From Candidatus Microbacterium phytovorans (GTDB taxonomy: Bacteria > Actinomycetota > Actinomycetes > Actinomycetales > Microbacteriaceae), in assembly GCA_029202445.1 (NCBI GenBank), contig CP119321.1, positions 620,001 through 684,000 of the forward strand: a stretch of DNA of 64,000 nucleotides. Reading direction: 5' to 3'. This document shows positions 15,462-25,936 of this stretch, piece by piece. The notes beneath the pieces are model-generated. The model ran no database searches. It saw only the letters and a program-made list of their open reading frames with translations, and was not told the DNA's origin. Position numbers and translations under genes: made by a program. Positions within the stretch are counted from its first letter, which is position 1. Each line of letters opens with the position of its first letter.

Positions 15462-16091
15462 ATGCCTCTCATCGCTCTGACCGGAGGGATCGCCTCCGGG
15501 AAATCCACCATCGCGGCGCGGCTGAAGGCCCTCGGTGCCGTCATCGTCGACGCCGACGCGCTGGTCCGCGAGGTGCAACGCGCCGGCTCACCGGTGCTCG
15601 CTGCGATCGCCGCCGAGTTCGGCGACGACGTGCTGCGGCCTGACGGTGAGCTGGACCGGGCGGCGCTCGGAGCCCGCGTCTTCGGCGACCCGGCGGCTCT
15701 CGCCCGGCTGAACGGCATCGTCCATCCTGCGGTACGCGAGGAGTCGGCTCGCCGGTTCGCTGCGGCGTTCGCCGACGACCCCGGGGCGGTCGTCGTCTAT
15801 GACGTCCCCTTGCTGGTGGAGGCGCGCGTCGACGACCCGTGGGATCTCGTGGTCGTCGCCCACGCTCCGGCGGACGTTCGTCGACGACGGCTCGTCGAGG
15901 TGCGGGGGATGACGGAGGAGGATGCCGCAGCACGCATCGGGGCGCAAGCCTCCGACGATCGTCGTCTCGCGATCGCGGATGTCGTGATCGACACGGGCGG
16001 GCAGCTCAGCGCGACGCAGGATCAGACGGACCGCCTGTGGGAGCGTCTGCGCGCTGCGTCGCCGCTCGGGCGTCAGTCGAACGAGGGCTGA
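15462..16091 (+). CDS. coaE: Dephospho-CoA kinase
   Basis: 209 residues; phosphorylates dephospho-CoA in the last step of CoA synthesis. The P-loop is LTGGIASGKST (residues 6-16), with VIVDADALVREV, HPAVREE and YDVPLLVEA following as in CoaE. A CATCCT box at N6 spacing precedes the ATG, so the mRNA may be leaderless. The 3' end overlaps the convergent DUF4126 gene by 19 bases. uvrB is the next gene on this strand, the common actinobacterial order. Confidence 0.93.
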   Translation: MPLIALTGGIASGKSTIAARLKALGAVIVDADALVREVQRAGSPVLAAIAAEFGDDVLRPDGELDRAALGARVFGDPAALARLNGIVHPAVREESARRFAAAFADDPGAVVVYDVPLLVEARVDDPWDLVVVAHAPADVRRRRLVEVRGMTEEDAAARIGAQASDDRRLAIADVVIDTGGQLSATQDQTDRLWERLRAASPLGRQSNEG

Positions 16092-16684
16092 GCGCCGGCG
16101 CGCAGAGTGCGCAGGCGTCGACGCCGGCGCAACAGCGCGATCGCGGCGACGAGCAGCGCGATCAGGAGGATGCCGGCGAGCACCGGAACGAAGATCGCGG
16201 CCGCGACGAGGGCGAATGCCGACACGTCCTCGATCGTGGACACGACGGGCGCCGCAACGCCCGCGGTCGCAAGGTTCGCGACCGGGCGCACCGAGGCTTT
16301 CACCGCGTGGACGGCGAGCGCGATCACGACGCCCACCACGATGGGGACCCACGCGTTGTCGACGAACAGGGATGCCGGGTCGGCCACTCGCGCTGTCTCG
16401 CTGGTCGCGCCGGCCCCGAAGACGATCCCACCCGATGCGGGTCGGACGACCGTCTGCAGGACGTCGTTGACCGAATCGACCGCGGGCACCTTGTCGGCGA
16501 CGATCTCCACGACCAGCAGCACGCCGGTGATCCAGAGGGCCACGTCGCTGGACAGCCACGCCCAGGCGGCGGGAAGCTCGACGGCGGGGACGATTCGATC
16601 GGCGAGGCCGAGCAGGAAGAGCGGCATCCACGCGTTCAGGCCGGCGGCGGCCGCCAAGCCCGATCCGACCAGGAACTCGATCAC
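16073..16684 (-). CDS. DUF4126 membrane protein
   Basis: 203 residues, five or six hydrophobic helices and a basic C-terminal tail ([13 protein letters not shown]). [27 protein letters not shown] and [29 protein letters not shown] match the DUF4126 pattern. The pattern of two related halves suggests a transporter-like fold, but no function is known. GTG 16684 follows a TACGCT box by six bases. Confidence 0.8.
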   Translation of the reverse strand: MIEFLVGSGLAAAAGLNAWMPLFLLGLADRIVPAVELPAAWAWLSSDVALWITGVLLVVEIVADKVPAVDSVNDVLQTVVRPASGGIVFGAGATSETARVADPASLFVDNAWVPIVVGVVIALAVHAVKASVRPVANLATAGVAAPVVSTIEDVSAFALVAAAIFVPVLAGILLIALLVAAIALLRRRRRLRTLRAGAQPSFD

Positions 16685-16690
16685 GCCACC

Positions 16691-16696
16691 AGCGTA
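16691..16696 (-). promoter_or_regulatory. -10 box of the DUF4126 gene (leaderless)
   Basis: TACGCT on the minus strand, six bases, then GTG 16684. Confidence 0.5.
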
Positions 16697-16739
16697 CGCG
16701 GCGCCTCGGCATCCGACCCACGATGTCGGAGGTGCGGCC

Positions 16740-16745
16740 TACGCT
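16740..16745 (+). promoter_or_regulatory. -10 box of uvrB (leaderless)
   Basis: TACGCT, six bases, then ATG 16752. This favours 16752 over the ATG immediately before it at 16749. Confidence 0.5.
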
Positions 16746-16751
16746 GGAATG

Positions 16752-18821
16752 ATGCAGCCCACGCGATCCGTCCGACCCTTCGAGGTCGTCAGCGAGTACG
16801 CCCCGAGCGGTGATCAGCCGCAGGCGATCGCCGATCTGGCCGCTCGCATCAACGCGGGGGAGACCGATGTGGTCCTCCTCGGCGCCACCGGTACGGGCAA
16901 GTCGGCGACCACTGCGTGGCTCATCGAACAGGTGCAGCGACCGACGCTCGTCCTTGCGCACAACAAGACCCTCGCCGCCCAGCTGGCCAACGAGTTCCGC
17001 GACCTCATGCCCCACAACGCGGTCGAGTACTTCGTCAGCTACTACGACTACTACCAGCCCGAAGCCTACGTTCCGCAGACCGATACCTTCATCGAGAAGG
17101 ACTCCTCGGTCAACGCCGAGGTGGAGCGGCTGCGTCACTCGACGACGAACTCGCTGCTCAGCCGACGCGACGTCGTGGTCGTGTCGACGGTGTCCTGCAT
17201 CTACGGCCTCGGCGCGCCCGAGGAGTACATGCGCGCGATGGTGGCATTGCAGGTGGGTGAGCGATACGACCGCGACGCTCTCATCCGCAAGTTCATCGCG
17301 ATGCAGTACAACCGGAACGACGTCGACTTCTCGCGGGGCAACTTCCGGGTGCGGGGCGACACCATCGAGATCATCCCGGTGTACGAGGAGTACGCCGTCC
17401 GGATCGAGCTCTTCGGCGACGAGATCGAGGCGCTGTACATGCTGCACCCGCTCACGGGCGAGGTCGTGCAGAAGCTCGACAGCGTGCCGATCTTTCCGGC
17501 ATCCCACTACGTCGCGGGGACCGACACCGTGCAGCGGGCCATCGGCACGATCGAGACCGAGCTGGCGGCCAGGCTCGCGGAGCTCGAAGGCCAGGGCAAG
17601 CTGCTCGAGGCCCAGCGTCTGCGCATGCGCACGACGTTCGACCTGGAGATGCTGCAGCAGCTGGGGTTCTGCTCCGGCATCGAGAACTACTCGCGTCACC
17701 TCGACGGGCGCAGTGCGGGGGAGCCCCCGCACACGCTGCTCGACTTCTTCCCCGACGATTTCCTCATGGTCATCGACGAGTCGCACGTCACCGTGCCGCA
17801 GATCGGAGCGATGTACGAGGGCGATGCGTCTCGCAAGCGCACGCTCGTCGACCACGGCTTCCGGCTTCCGAGCGCGCTCGACAATCGTCCGCTGCGCTTC
17901 GACGAGTTCAAGCAGCGCATCGGACAGACCGTCTACCTGTCGGCGACGCCCGGCCGCTACGAGATGGGGATCGCCGATGGAGTGGTCGAGCAGATCATCC
18001 GTCCGACCGGACTCGTCGATCCTCAGATCATCCTGAAGCCGTCCAAGGGGCAGATCGACGACCTGCTCGAAGAGATCCGCCTCCGCGTCGATCGCGACGA
18101 GCGCGTCCTGGTCACCACGCTCACGAAGAAGATGGCCGAAGAACTCACCGACTTCCTGGGTGAGCACGGTGTACGCGTGCGCTACCTGCACTCGGACGTC
18201 GACACGCTCCGCCGAGTGGAACTGCTCACCGAGCTTCGTTCGGGCGTCTATGACGTGCTGGTCGGCATCAACCTCCTCCGCGAGGGCCTCGATCTGCCAG
18301 AGGTGTCACTCGTTGCGATCCTCGACGCCGACAAGGAGGGCTTCCTCCGTTCCGGGACCTCGCTCATCCAGACCATCGGCCGCGCGGCGCGCAACGTGTC
18401 GGGCGAGGTGCACATGTACGCCGACAACATGACCGACTCCATGCGAGCGGCCATCGAAGAGACCGACCGTCGCCGCGAGAAGCAGGTCGCTTACAACACG
18501 GCACACGGCATCGATCCGCAGCCGCTCCGCAAGAAGATCGCCGATATCACCGATGTGCTTGCCCGCGAGGCGTCTGACACGAAGGCGATGCTGTCGAAGA
18601 AGACGAAGTCCGGCAAGGGGAAGAGTCCCACGCCCGGACTCCGGCGGGAGGGCATCGCCGCGGAGGGTGCGAACCAACTGGAGGCGACCATCGAAGATCT
18701 GTCGAACCAGATGCTCGCCGCTGCGGGGGAGCTGAAGTTCGAACTCGCCGCACGTCTTCGCGACGAGGTGCAGGACCTCAAGCGGGAACTCCGCGCCATG
18801 GAGCGTGCGGGGCACGCCTGA
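16752..18821 (+). CDS. uvrB: Excinuclease ABC subunit B (UvrB)
   Basis: 689 residues; the damage-verifying helicase-like subunit of nucleotide excision repair. Walker [14 protein letters not shown], beta-hairpin [22 protein letters not shown]-like [26 protein letters not shown], helicase motif [11 protein letters not shown] and a C-terminal UVR motif ([22 protein letters not shown]) are all present. The open frame extends 640 bp upstream, but the [16 protein letters not shown] start matches the family. uvrA and uvrC follow 1.3 and 4.2 kb downstream. Confidence 0.97.
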   Translation: MQPTRSVRPFEVVSEYAPSGDQPQAIADLAARINAGETDVVLLGATGTGKSATTAWLIEQVQRPTLVLAHNKTLAAQLANEFRDLMPHNAVEYFVSYYDYYQPEAYVPQTDTFIEKDSSVNAEVERLRHSTTNSLLSRRDVVVVSTVSCIYGLGAPEEYMRAMVALQVGERYDRDALIRKFIAMQYNRNDVDFSRGNFRVRGDTIEIIPVYEEYAVRIELFGDEIEALYMLHPLTGEVVQKLDSVPIFPASHYVAGTDTVQRAIGTIETELAARLAELEGQGKLLEAQRLRMRTTFDLEMLQQLGFCSGIENYSRHLDGRSAGEPPHTLLDFFPDDFLMVIDESHVTVPQIGAMYEGDASRKRTLVDHGFRLPSALDNRPLRFDEFKQRIGQTVYLSATPGRYEMGIADGVVEQIIRPTGLVDPQIILKPSKGQIDDLLEEIRLRVDRDERVLVTTLTKKMAEELTDFLGEHGVRVRYLHSDVDTLRRVELLTELRSGVYDVLVGINLLREGLDLPEVSLVAILDADKEGFLRSGTSLIQTIGRAARNVSGEVHMYADNMTDSMRAAIEETDRRREKQVAYNTAHGIDPQPLRKKIADITDVLAREASDTKAMLSKKTKSGKGKSPTPGLRREGIAAEGANQLEATIEDLSNQMLAAAGELKFELAARLRDEVQDLKRELRAMERAGHA

Positions 18822-18857
18822 GCCGTCGCCCGGCCATTCGCCGGAGAAGGAACCCTC

Positions 18858-19286
18858 ATGCAACAGCGCATCAGCCTCATCACCCTCGGAGTGGCGAGGT
18901 TGGAGCGCTCACGCTCGTTCTACGCGGCGCTCGGATGGGAGCCGCACGACGCGTCCGTCCCGGGTGAGGTCGCGTTCTATCAGATGGGCGGGATGGTCCT
19001 CGCCCTGTGGTCACGTGACTCGCTCGCGGCCGACTCGGGCGTCGATGACGCCGGTGGTTGGGGAGGGGTCACCCTCGCCTACAACGTGCAGACCCCCGAG
19101 GAGGTCGACGGCATCCTGCAGACGGCAAAGGATGCCGGAGCACGGCTCGCCCGGGAGGCGGCGCGGACGGAGTGGGGCGGATACTCCGGAGTGTTCATCG
19201 ACCCCGACGGGCATCCATGGGAAGTCGCGGTCAATCCGGGATGGACGCTTGCCGCAGACGGGACGATCTCTCTCGACGGCGGGTGA
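18858..19286 (+). CDS. VOC-family (glyoxalase/bleomycin-resistance fold) protein
   Basis: 142 residues with the paired beta-alpha-beta modules of the vicinal oxygen chelate fold: ISLITLGVARLERSRSFYAALGWEPHD and GGYSGVFIDPDGHPWEVAVNPGW. The DPDGHPWEV end is the usual VOC signature. GAGAAGGAA lies eight bases before the ATG. It is 36 bases after uvrB and could be cotranscribed. Substrate unknown. Confidence 0.85.
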   Translation: MQQRISLITLGVARLERSRSFYAALGWEPHDASVPGEVAFYQMGGMVLALWSRDSLAADSGVDDAGGWGGVTLAYNVQTPEEVDGILQTAKDAGARLAREAARTEWGGYSGVFIDPDGHPWEVAVNPGWTLAADGTISLDGG

Positions 19287-19340
19287 CCTGCGCCGCGTCC
19301 CGAATCTGCGCAGGTGATGCTCGCCGGTAGTGCCGTCGGA

Positions 19341-19392
19341 AGTGCTTATGGGCAGTGCTTATGGGCAGTGCTTACGGGCAGTGCATGAGCGG
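19341..19392. repeat. 13-bp tandem repeat, three full copies and one partial
   Basis: AGTGCTTATGGGC occurs at 19341, 19354 and (one change) 19367, with a degenerate fourth copy at 19380. It overlaps the 3' end and stop of the small zinc-motif gene. There are no spacers, so this is not a CRISPR array. Confidence 0.8.
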
Positions 19393-19605
19393 CTTGGGTC
19401 CGCTCCGATCGAAACTGTGCTGCGACATCGGCGCACCGCACAGGGGGCAGGCCCGCTCGGTGCGTACGGGCTCCGGATCCGTGTCGTAGGGGCCGACCGA
19501 CGCGGGACCGGCAACGCGGATGAGCCGGCTGTTGAGGTACGCATACCAGCCGCCGGCCTCCCGCACGCGCTCTCGCAGCGGCGGGCGTGATTCGCTTCGC
19601 GTCAT
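19372..19605 (-). CDS. Small protein with a CxxC...HCP zinc-ribbon-like tail
   Basis: 77 residues. Basic N-terminus, YAYLNSRLIRVAGPASVGPYD, then CPLCGAPMSQHSFDRSGPKPLMHCP at the C-terminus, where two CxxC/HC pairs could bind zinc. Family not recognised. ATG 19605 is seven bases from a TACACT box. It is divergent from the OhrR-like regulator and shares its operator region, so it may be a regulatory target. The last codons lie in the 13-bp tandem repeat. Confidence 0.6.
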   Translation of the reverse strand: MTRSESRPPLRERVREAGGWYAYLNSRLIRVAGPASVGPYDTDPEPVRTERACPLCGAPMSQHSFDRSGPKPLMHCP

Positions 19606-19610
19606 GATGA

Positions 19611-19636
19611 TTAGTGTACTAAGTAATTGCTACACT
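19611..19636. promoter_or_regulatory. Divergent -10 boxes within an inverted repeat (OhrR-like operator)
   Basis: TACACT occurs on the minus strand (19613-19618) and the plus strand (19631-19636), forming a 24-bp inverted repeat. Each lies six or seven bases from a start codon. TTAGT-GT-ACTAA (19611-19622) is a second inverted repeat over the minus-strand box. A bound MarR-type dimer would block both promoters. Confidence 0.5.
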
Positions 19637-19642
19637 CGGCGC

Positions 19643-20077
19643 ATGGATGAGCGTGCGGACCTGCTGAAGCTCGACAATCAGCTCTGCTTCGCTGTCGTGA
19701 CGGCGGCCCGCAACGTCGTCGCGCTCTATCGACCGGTCCTCGAACCGCTCGGTCTCACTCATCCGCAGTACCTCGTCATGCTCGCGCTCTGGGAGAGCGC
19801 ACCGCGCTCGCTCGCCGGCCTCGCCGATGAACTGGCGATGGAGCCTGCCACCCTCTCGCCCCTCGTGAAGCGGCTCGAGGCGCAGGGGCGGGTCGTTCGC
19901 GCCCGCCGCGCCGACGACGAACGCGTGCTGGAGATCGGTCTGACCGCCGAGGGGCTGGCGCTGCGCGAGGAAGCGCTCGCTGTCCCCAAGCGCATCCTGG
20001 AGCTCACGGGAATGGATGCCACCGAGGTCGCCGCGTTACGCGACGCCCTCGTACGCTTTGCCGGCCCCCGGCGCTGA
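19643..20077 (+). CDS. MarR-family regulator resembling OhrR (peroxide sensor)
   Basis: 144 residues. LDNQLCFAVVTAARNVVALYRPVLEPLGLTHPQYLVML matches the OhrR N-terminus, with the reactive cysteine at position 15, the same number as in Bacillus OhrR. The winged-helix core (LADELAMEPATLSPLVKRLEAQGRV) and wing (RRADDERVLEIGLT) follow. OhrR is a repressor released by organic hydroperoxides and usually controls ohr, but no ohr gene is in the window. The ATG lies six bases after TACACT; autoregulation is likely. Confidence 0.82.
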   Translation: MDERADLLKLDNQLCFAVVTAARNVVALYRPVLEPLGLTHPQYLVMLALWESAPRSLAGLADELAMEPATLSPLVKRLEAQGRVVRARRADDERVLEIGLTAEGLALREEALAVPKRILELTGMDATEVAALRDALVRFAGPRR

Positions 20078-20133
20078 CACCCGTCGGCGGGTGCGTCCGC
20101 GCACCTGCCGGAGCCGATGTCCGAGGCCCGACC

Positions 20134-20139
20134 TAGACT
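20134..20139 (+). promoter_or_regulatory. -10 box of uvrA (leaderless)
   Basis: TAGACT, six bases, then GTG 20146. Confidence 0.5.
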
Positions 20140-20145
20140 TGTCCG

Positions 20146-23040
20146 GTGCCCATTGTCCCCGTCGCCTCCCCGTCGAAACTCAGTGTCCGCGGTGCCCGCG
20201 TACACAACCTGAAAGACGTCGATCTCGACCTCCCGCGCGACGCGCTCGTGGTGTTCACGGGCCTGTCGGGGTCCGGAAAGTCGAGTCTCGCGTTCGACAC
20301 GATCTTCGCCGAGGGTCAGCGTCGCTATGTCGAGTCGCTGAGCTCTTACGCGCGTCAGTTCCTGGGGCAGGTCGACCGCCCCGACGTCGACTTCATCGAG
20401 GGGCTGAGCCCAGCGGTGTCGATCGATCAGAAGTCGACCAACCGCAACCCGCGCTCGACGGTGGGCACGATCACCGAGATCCACGACTACATGCGCCTCC
20501 TCTGGGCGCGCATCGGGGTTCCGCATTGCCCCGAGTGCGGCGAGCGCATCCAGCGTCAGACAGTCCAGCAGATCGCCGATCAGCTGGCGGAACTGCCGGA
20601 GCGCACGCGCTATCAGATCGTCGCTCCCGTCGTCACCCAGAAGAAGGGCGAGTTCGTCGACCTCTTCAAGGAGCTGTCCGCGAAGGGCTACGCGCGCGCC
20701 GTCGTCGACGGTGAGCTCGTGCAGTTGGCCGAGCCGCCCACGCTGAAGAAGAGCTACAAGCACGACATCGCCGTCGTCGTCGACCGCCTCGTCGCCGCCC
20801 CGGATCTGCTCGGGCGGATCACCGATTCGGTCGAGACGGCGCTCGGGCTCGCGGGCGGGACCATGCAGGTCAACTTCGTCGACGAGCAGGGCGACGACGC
20901 GTGGCAGAACTACTCGGAGAAGCTGGCGTGTCCGAACGGGCACCCGCTGCAGCTCACCGAGATCGAGCCCCGCACCTTCTCCTTCAACGCGCCGTTCGGT
21001 GCCTGCCCGGCCTGTTCCGGGCTCGGCACCCGCATGTCCGTCGATGTCGACCTGCTCCTCGGCGACGAGGAACTGTCGATCAACGAGGGGGCGATCCTGC
21101 CGTGGACGACCCAGGGGAAGGGGCTCTTCCAGTACTACGAGCGCCTGCTCACAGGCCTCGCCGACGATCTCGACTTCTCCCTCGACACCCCGTGGCGCGA
21201 CCTTCCCGATCGCGTGCAGGACGCCGTGCTGCGCGGCGAGAACTTCAAGGTCACCGTCCGCTGGAAGAACCGCTACGGCCGTGAGATGCGCTACACGTCC
21301 GGGTTCGAAGGCGTCATCCCGTACATCGAGCGGCAGTACACGCAGGCGGAGTCCGACACGCAGCGCCAGCGCTGGTCGGAGTATCTGCGCGAGGTGCCGT
21401 GCCCCGTGTGCAAGGGCGATCGGCTCAAGCCGGAAGTTCTCGCCGTCCAGGTGCATGGACACTCCATCGCGGATGCCTCTCGCATGAGTCTCGGCGAAGC
21501 GCAGACCTACTTCGCCGACCTCGAGCTCACCGATCGCGAGGCGCAGATCGCCGCGGCGGTGCTGCGGGAGATCCGCGCACGCCTCGACTTCCTCATCCAG
21601 GTGGGACTGAACTACCTCAGCCTGAGCCGGTCGGCCGGCTCTCTCTCGGGCGGCGAAGCCCAGCGCATCCGTCTCGCGACCCAGATCGGTTCCGGCCTGA
21701 CCGGAGTCCTCTACGTGCTCGACGAACCGTCGATCGGGCTCCATCAGCGCGACAACCGTCGCCTCATCGAGACGCTGGTGCGGCTGAAAGACCTCGGCAA
21801 CACGCTCATCGTGGTCGAGCACGACGAGGAGACCATCGACGCCGCCGACTGGGTGGTCGACATCGGACCGCGCGCGGGTGTGCACGGGGGAGAGGTCGTG
21901 CACTCCGGGCCGCTGTCCTCGCTCCTCGACGACGAGCGTTCGATCACCGGCGCCTACCTCAGCGGACGCCGCGCGATCGAGACGCCCACGCGCCGTCGCA
22001 AGATCGACAAGAAGCGCGTCGTCACCGTCGTGGGGGCACGGGAGAACAACCTCAAGAACGTGACGGTCGACTTCCCGCTCGGCGTGCTGACAGCCGTGAC
22101 GGGGGTGAGCGGATCGGGCAAGTCGACGCTGGTCAACGGCATCCTGTACGAAGTGCTGGCGACGAAGCTGAACGGTGCTCGACGCGTGGCGGGCAAGCAC
22201 ACCCGGGTGACGGGGCTGGACAACCTCGACAAGGTGGTCCACGTCGATCAGGCTCCCATCGGCCGCACGCCGCGCTCGAACCCGGCGACGTACACGGGCG
22301 TCTTCGACCGGGTGCGCACGCTGTTCAGCGAAACCCCCGAGGCGAAGGTCCGCGGATATCAGCCGGGGCGGTTCAGCTTCAACGTCAAGGGCGGTCGGTG
22401 CGAGGCGTGCTCGGGTGACGGCACGATCAAGATCGAGATGAACTTCCTCCCCGACGTGTACGTCGACTGCGAGGTCTGCCACGGCAAGCGGTACAACCGT
22501 GACACCCTGGCGGTGCACTACAAAGGCAAGAACATCGCCGAGGTGCTCGACATGCCGATCGCCGAGGCTGCGGAGTTCTTCGAACCCATCCAGGCCATTC
22601 ACCGCTACCTGAAGACGCTGGTCGACGTGGGCCTCGGTTACGTGCGGCTGGGGCAATCGGCCACGACCCTCTCCGGCGGTGAAGCACAGCGGGTCAAGCT
22701 CGCCACCGAACTGCAGCGGCGATCCAACGGGCGCAGCATCTACGTGCTCGACGAGCCGACGACAGGTCTCCACTTCGAGGACGTCAGTCGCCTGCTCGAA
22801 GTGCTCGGCGGACTCGTCGACAAGGGGAACACGGTCATCGTGATCGAGCACAACCTCGATGTCATCAAGTCGAGCGACTGGGTGATCGATCTGGGGCCCG
22901 AGGGCGGCGCCGGCGGCGGCCAGATCGTCGCGACGGGCACCCCCGAGCAGGTGGCGGCGGTCAGCGAGAGCCACACCGGCGCATTCCTGGCCGAGATTCT
23001 CCCGGCGACGAGAGCGGCCACTGCGCGCAAGGCAGGTTGA
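20146..23040 (+). CDS. uvrA: Excinuclease ABC subunit A (UvrA)
   Basis: 964 residues; the ATP-driven damage sensor of nucleotide excision repair. Two ABC modules are complete: Walker [15 protein letters not shown] and [13 protein letters not shown], signatures [15 protein letters not shown] and [15 protein letters not shown], and Walker [14 protein letters not shown] and [13 protein letters not shown]. Zinc modules are at [24 protein letters not shown] and [24 protein letters not shown] 20146 is leaderless. It ends one base before uvrC. Confidence 0.97.
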   Translation: MPIVPVASPSKLSVRGARVHNLKDVDLDLPRDALVVFTGLSGSGKSSLAFDTIFAEGQRRYVESLSSYARQFLGQVDRPDVDFIEGLSPAVSIDQKSTNRNPRSTVGTITEIHDYMRLLWARIGVPHCPECGERIQRQTVQQIADQLAELPERTRYQIVAPVVTQKKGEFVDLFKELSAKGYARAVVDGELVQLAEPPTLKKSYKHDIAVVVDRLVAAPDLLGRITDSVETALGLAGGTMQVNFVDEQGDDAWQNYSEKLACPNGHPLQLTEIEPRTFSFNAPFGACPACSGLGTRMSVDVDLLLGDEELSINEGAILPWTTQGKGLFQYYERLLTGLADDLDFSLDTPWRDLPDRVQDAVLRGENFKVTVRWKNRYGREMRYTSGFEGVIPYIERQYTQAESDTQRQRWSEYLREVPCPVCKGDRLKPEVLAVQVHGHSIADASRMSLGEAQTYFADLELTDREAQIAAAVLREIRARLDFLIQVGLNYLSLSRSAGSLSGGEAQRIRLATQIGSGLTGVLYVLDEPSIGLHQRDNRRLIETLVRLKDLGNTLIVVEHDEETIDAADWVVDIGPRAGVHGGEVVHSGPLSSLLDDERSITGAYLSGRRAIETPTRRRKIDKKRVVTVVGARENNLKNVTVDFPLGVLTAVTGVSGSGKSTLVNGILYEVLATKLNGARRVAGKHTRVTGLDNLDKVVHVDQAPIGRTPRSNPATYTGVFDRVRTLFSETPEAKVRGYQPGRFSFNVKGGRCEACSGDGTIKIEMNFLPDVYVDCEVCHGKRYNRDTLAVHYKGKNIAEVLDMPIAEAAEFFEPIQAIHRYLKTLVDVGLGYVRLGQSATTLSGGEAQRVKLATELQRRSNGRSIYVLDEPTTGLHFEDVSRLLEVLGGLVDKGNTVIVIEHNLDVIKSSDWVIDLGPEGGAGGGQIVATGTPEQVAAVSESHTGAFLAEILPATRAATARKAG

Positions 23041-23041
23041 A

Positions 23042-24943
23042 GTGGCGTCCGCGCTCCCGTACAAGCCGAAGCCGGGCGAGATCCCCACCAACCCCGGCGT
23101 TTACCGCTTCCGCGACGCCGACGGTCGTGTGCTCTACGTCGGCAAGGCGAAGAACCTGCGCGCCCGCCTGTCGAACTACTTCGCACCCCTGCATACGCTC
23201 CACGAACGCACGCGGCGCATGGTCACGACGGCGGCGTCGGTCGAATGGACCGTCGTCGCGACCGACGTCGACTCTCTGCAGCTCGAGTACATGTGGATCC
23301 AGGAGTTCTCGCCGCCGTTCAACGTGCGATACAAAGACGACAAGTCGTACCCGTATCTCGCCGTCACACTAGCTGACGAGGCTCCGCGCGTGATCGTCAC
23401 ACGAAATCGTCGGATTCCGGGAGCGAAGTACTTCGGCCCGTACCCGAAGGTCTGGGCCGTTCACGACACGATCGATCTCATGATCAAGGTGTTCCCGATT
23501 CGCACGTGCAGCGACGCCTCGTACAAGAAGGCGATGACCACGGGACGCCCCTGTTTCCCCGGGCAGATCGGCCGCTGCGGGGGCCCGTGCTCCATGACGG
23601 TCACCGTGGCGGAGCACCGCGCCATCGTCGACGACTTCGTCGCCTTCATGTCCGGCGGCGACCAGCGCTTCACTCGCACCCTCACCGCGCGGATGAAAGA
23701 AGCCGCGGCGGCGATGGACTACGAGTCCGCCGCCGTCTACCGTGACAAGCTGCAGGCGATCGACGCGGTGCTCAACCGGAGCGCGCTCGTCTTGGCGGAG
23801 GACACGGATGCCGACCTGTTCGGCATCGACGAAGACGAGCTCTCCGCTGCGGTGCAGCACTTCGTCATCCGCGGTGGTCGTGTCCGCGGTGTCCGCGCGA
23901 CGACGATCGACAAAGAGCTCGACATCTCGGGAGCTGAGCTCGTCGACCAGGTTCTCCAGCGCACCTACGGCGACGCGAGTCCGGCGGACATTCCCCGGCA
24001 GGTGCTCGTGCCCACGCTTCCCGACGACGCGAACGAACTGGAGGCATGGCTGCAGTCGCGCCGGGGCAAGCGGGTCACCGTGCAAGTGGCGCAGCGCGGG
24101 CGCAAGGCCGAGCTGATGAAGACGGCCACCCTCAATGCCCGACAGGCGTTGATGCTGCACAAGACCCGCCGGACGAGCGACTACACGGCTCGGACGCGCG
24201 CACTCACCGACTTGCAGGAAGCACTGGGGATGTCGGAAGCGCCCCTGCGCATCGAGTGCTTCGATGTGTCGCACCTCGGCGGCACGAACGTCGTGGCATC
24301 CATGGTCGTCTTCGAAGACGGACTCCCGCGCAAGGACCAGTACCGTTCGTTCGGTGTCCCCGAGACCACCGACGACACGGATTCGCTCTACCAGGTCCTT
24401 CGTCGCCGACTCGCGCACATCGACGCGGACGAGCGCGAAGACCTGCCCGACCCGACGGCGGACGGCGACGACGAACCCGTGGTGACCGCCCGCAAGAGGC
24501 CGCGGTTCGCGTATCGGCCGCAGCTGCTCGTCGTCGACGGCGGACAACCGCAGGTCGAAGCCGCCGCACGAGCGCTCCGCGACGCGGGACACGAGGACAT
24601 CGCGCTCTGCGGCATTGCGAAGCGGCTGGAAGAGGTGTGGCTCCCCGGTGACGACTTCCCCGTCATCCTGCCGCGCACCTCGGAAGCGCTGTACCTTCTG
24701 CAGCGCCTGCGCGACGAGGCGCACCGTTTCGCGATCACCCACCAGCGCAAGCGGCGCAAGCGTGACATCAGTTCGGTGCTCAGCGAAGTTCCGGGTCTCG
24801 GCGACGCGAGGATCAAAGCTCTCCTGCGTCACTTCGGCTCCGTGGCCGCGCTGCGCAATGCGAGCCCCGAGGAGATCGCAGAGCTCCCGGGCATCGGCCC
24901 CACACTCGCGGCGGCCATCCACGGTCACCTCTCCGCGGGGTGA
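23042..24943 (+). CDS. uvrC: Excinuclease ABC subunit C (UvrC)
   Basis: 633 residues; makes both incisions in nucleotide excision repair. An N-terminal GIY-YIG domain ([25 protein letters not shown]), a UVR motif near 215 ([21 protein letters not shown]), an RNase H-like nuclease ([32 protein letters not shown]) and a C-terminal helix-hairpin-helix pair ([29 protein letters not shown]) are in order. GTG 23042 is one base after the uvrA stop, with AGG upstream. Confidence 0.97.
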   Translation: MASALPYKPKPGEIPTNPGVYRFRDADGRVLYVGKAKNLRARLSNYFAPLHTLHERTRRMVTTAASVEWTVVATDVDSLQLEYMWIQEFSPPFNVRYKDDKSYPYLAVTLADEAPRVIVTRNRRIPGAKYFGPYPKVWAVHDTIDLMIKVFPIRTCSDASYKKAMTTGRPCFPGQIGRCGGPCSMTVTVAEHRAIVDDFVAFMSGGDQRFTRTLTARMKEAAAAMDYESAAVYRDKLQAIDAVLNRSALVLAEDTDADLFGIDEDELSAAVQHFVIRGGRVRGVRATTIDKELDISGAELVDQVLQRTYGDASPADIPRQVLVPTLPDDANELEAWLQSRRGKRVTVQVAQRGRKAELMKTATLNARQALMLHKTRRTSDYTARTRALTDLQEALGMSEAPLRIECFDVSHLGGTNVVASMVVFEDGLPRKDQYRSFGVPETTDDTDSLYQVLRRRLAHIDADEREDLPDPTADGDDEPVVTARKRPRFAYRPQLLVVDGGQPQVEAAARALRDAGHEDIALCGIAKRLEEVWLPGDDFPVILPRTSEALYLLQRLRDEAHRFAITHQRKRRKRDISSVLSEVPGLGDARIKALLRHFGSVAALRNASPEEIAELPGIGPTLAAAIHGHLSAG

Positions 24944-24972
24944 GGAGCAGCCACGGGCCGGCGGCCAATCGC

Positions 24973-24978
24973 TAGGCT
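24973..24978 (+). promoter_or_regulatory. Possible -10 of rapZ
   Basis: TAGGCT about 25 bases before the rapZ GTG; the transcript would include the AGAAGGGG ribosome site. Confidence 0.4.
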
Positions 24979-25003
24979 GGGACTCACGAGAGAAGGGGCG
25001 CAC

Positions 25004-25873
25004 GTGGCGGACGTGGCAGGCGAGGTCCTGATCGTCACCGGGATGTCCGGGGCGGGCCGCACGACAGCGGCCAATGCGCTCGAAGACATCGGCTGGTACG
25101 TCGTCGACAATCTCCCGCCGCTCATGCTGCGACCCCTCCTCGAGATGTCCGAGGCCGCGGCCGGAGCGCTGCCGAAGGTGGCGGCGGTCGTCGACGTCCG
25201 CGGGCGCGATCTGTTCTCCGCGCTGCCCGCGGTCACCCAGGCGCTGCGTGGAGGGCGTTCGCTACGCGTACTGTTCCTCGACGCGTCCGACGACGTCTTG
25301 GTGCGGCGGTTCGAGTCCGTGCGCCGTCCTCACCCGCTGCAGGGCGACGGAACGATCCTCGATGGAATCCGTCGTGAGCGAGAGCGGCTCGCCGTCGTCC
25401 GCGAGGGAGCCGATCTGATCGTCGACACGAGCGACCTCAACATCCACCAGCTCGCCACCCGCATCCTCGACATCTTCCGCGCCGAGGATCAGGCGCGTCA
25501 CACCGTGACCGTGATGAGCTTCGGATTCAAGTACGGACTTCCCACCGACGTGGACCTCGTCGCCGACATGCGGTTCCTGCCCAATCCGTTCTGGGTTCCC
25601 GAGCTCAAGGCCCTGACGGGGGAGGACCCGGAAGTGCGTGACTACGTGCTCGCCCAGGAGGGCGCTGTGACGTTCATCGACGCGTACGCCCTCGCGCTCC
25701 GCCCGGTGCTGGAGGGGTACCAACGGGAGAACAAGCAGCATTCGGTCGTCGCCGTCGGCTGCACGGGAGGCAAGCACCGGTCGGTCGTCACGGTGAAGGA
25801 GCTCGCCGCGCGTCTCGCCGACGTCCCCGGGGTGGCCGTCCGCGTGAAACATCGCGACCTGGGCCGCGAGTAG
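25004..25873 (+). CDS. rapZ: RapZ-family nucleotide-binding protein
   Basis: 289 residues. P-loop IVTGMSGAGRTTAANALED, Walker B-like VVDVRGRDL, and the C-terminal RapZ domain (VMSFGFKYGLPTDVDLVADMRFLPNPFW, VAVGCTGGKHRSVVTVKELA). In E. coli RapZ guides RNase E to a small RNA controlling GlmS; in actinobacteria its role is unclear, though uvrC-rapZ-whiA linkage is conserved. GTG 25004 has AGAAGGGG upstream. Confidence 0.93.
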   Translation: MADVAGEVLIVTGMSGAGRTTAANALEDIGWYVVDNLPPLMLRPLLEMSEAAAGALPKVAAVVDVRGRDLFSALPAVTQALRGGRSLRVLFLDASDDVLVRRFESVRRPHPLQGDGTILDGIRRERERLAVVREGADLIVDTSDLNIHQLATRILDIFRAEDQARHTVTVMSFGFKYGLPTDVDLVADMRFLPNPFWVPELKALTGEDPEVRDYVLAQEGAVTFIDAYALALRPVLEGYQRENKQHSVVAVGCTGGKHRSVVTVKELAARLADVPGVAVRVKHRDLGRE

Positions 25874-25876
25874 GCT
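25871..25876 (+). promoter_or_regulatory. Possible -10 of whiA
   Basis: TAGGCT overlapping the rapZ stop codon; gives a leader of about 53 bases. Confidence 0.4.
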
Positions 25877-25936
25877 GGAACATCGTCGCGGAGGATCCCG
25901 CGCCCCCTTTCCCCACCCCTCGACCGAAGGACCGCC

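Noticed and set aside
16107..16751. Long N-terminal extension of uvrB
   Set aside because: The extension is low-complexity, overlaps the DUF4126 gene on the other strand, and the family N-terminus begins at 16752.
15588..18191. 867-codon minus-strand open frame opposite uvrB and coaE
   Set aside because: High-GC antisense shadow: composition rich in R, D, E, V and L without any domain, opposite a well-conserved gene.
19341..19392. CRISPR-like array
   Set aside because: Units of 13 bp directly abut with no spacers, and no cas genes are near.
19759..23091. 1110-codon minus-strand open frame opposite uvrA
   Set aside because: Same kind of antisense shadow; uvrA on the other strand has all family motifs.
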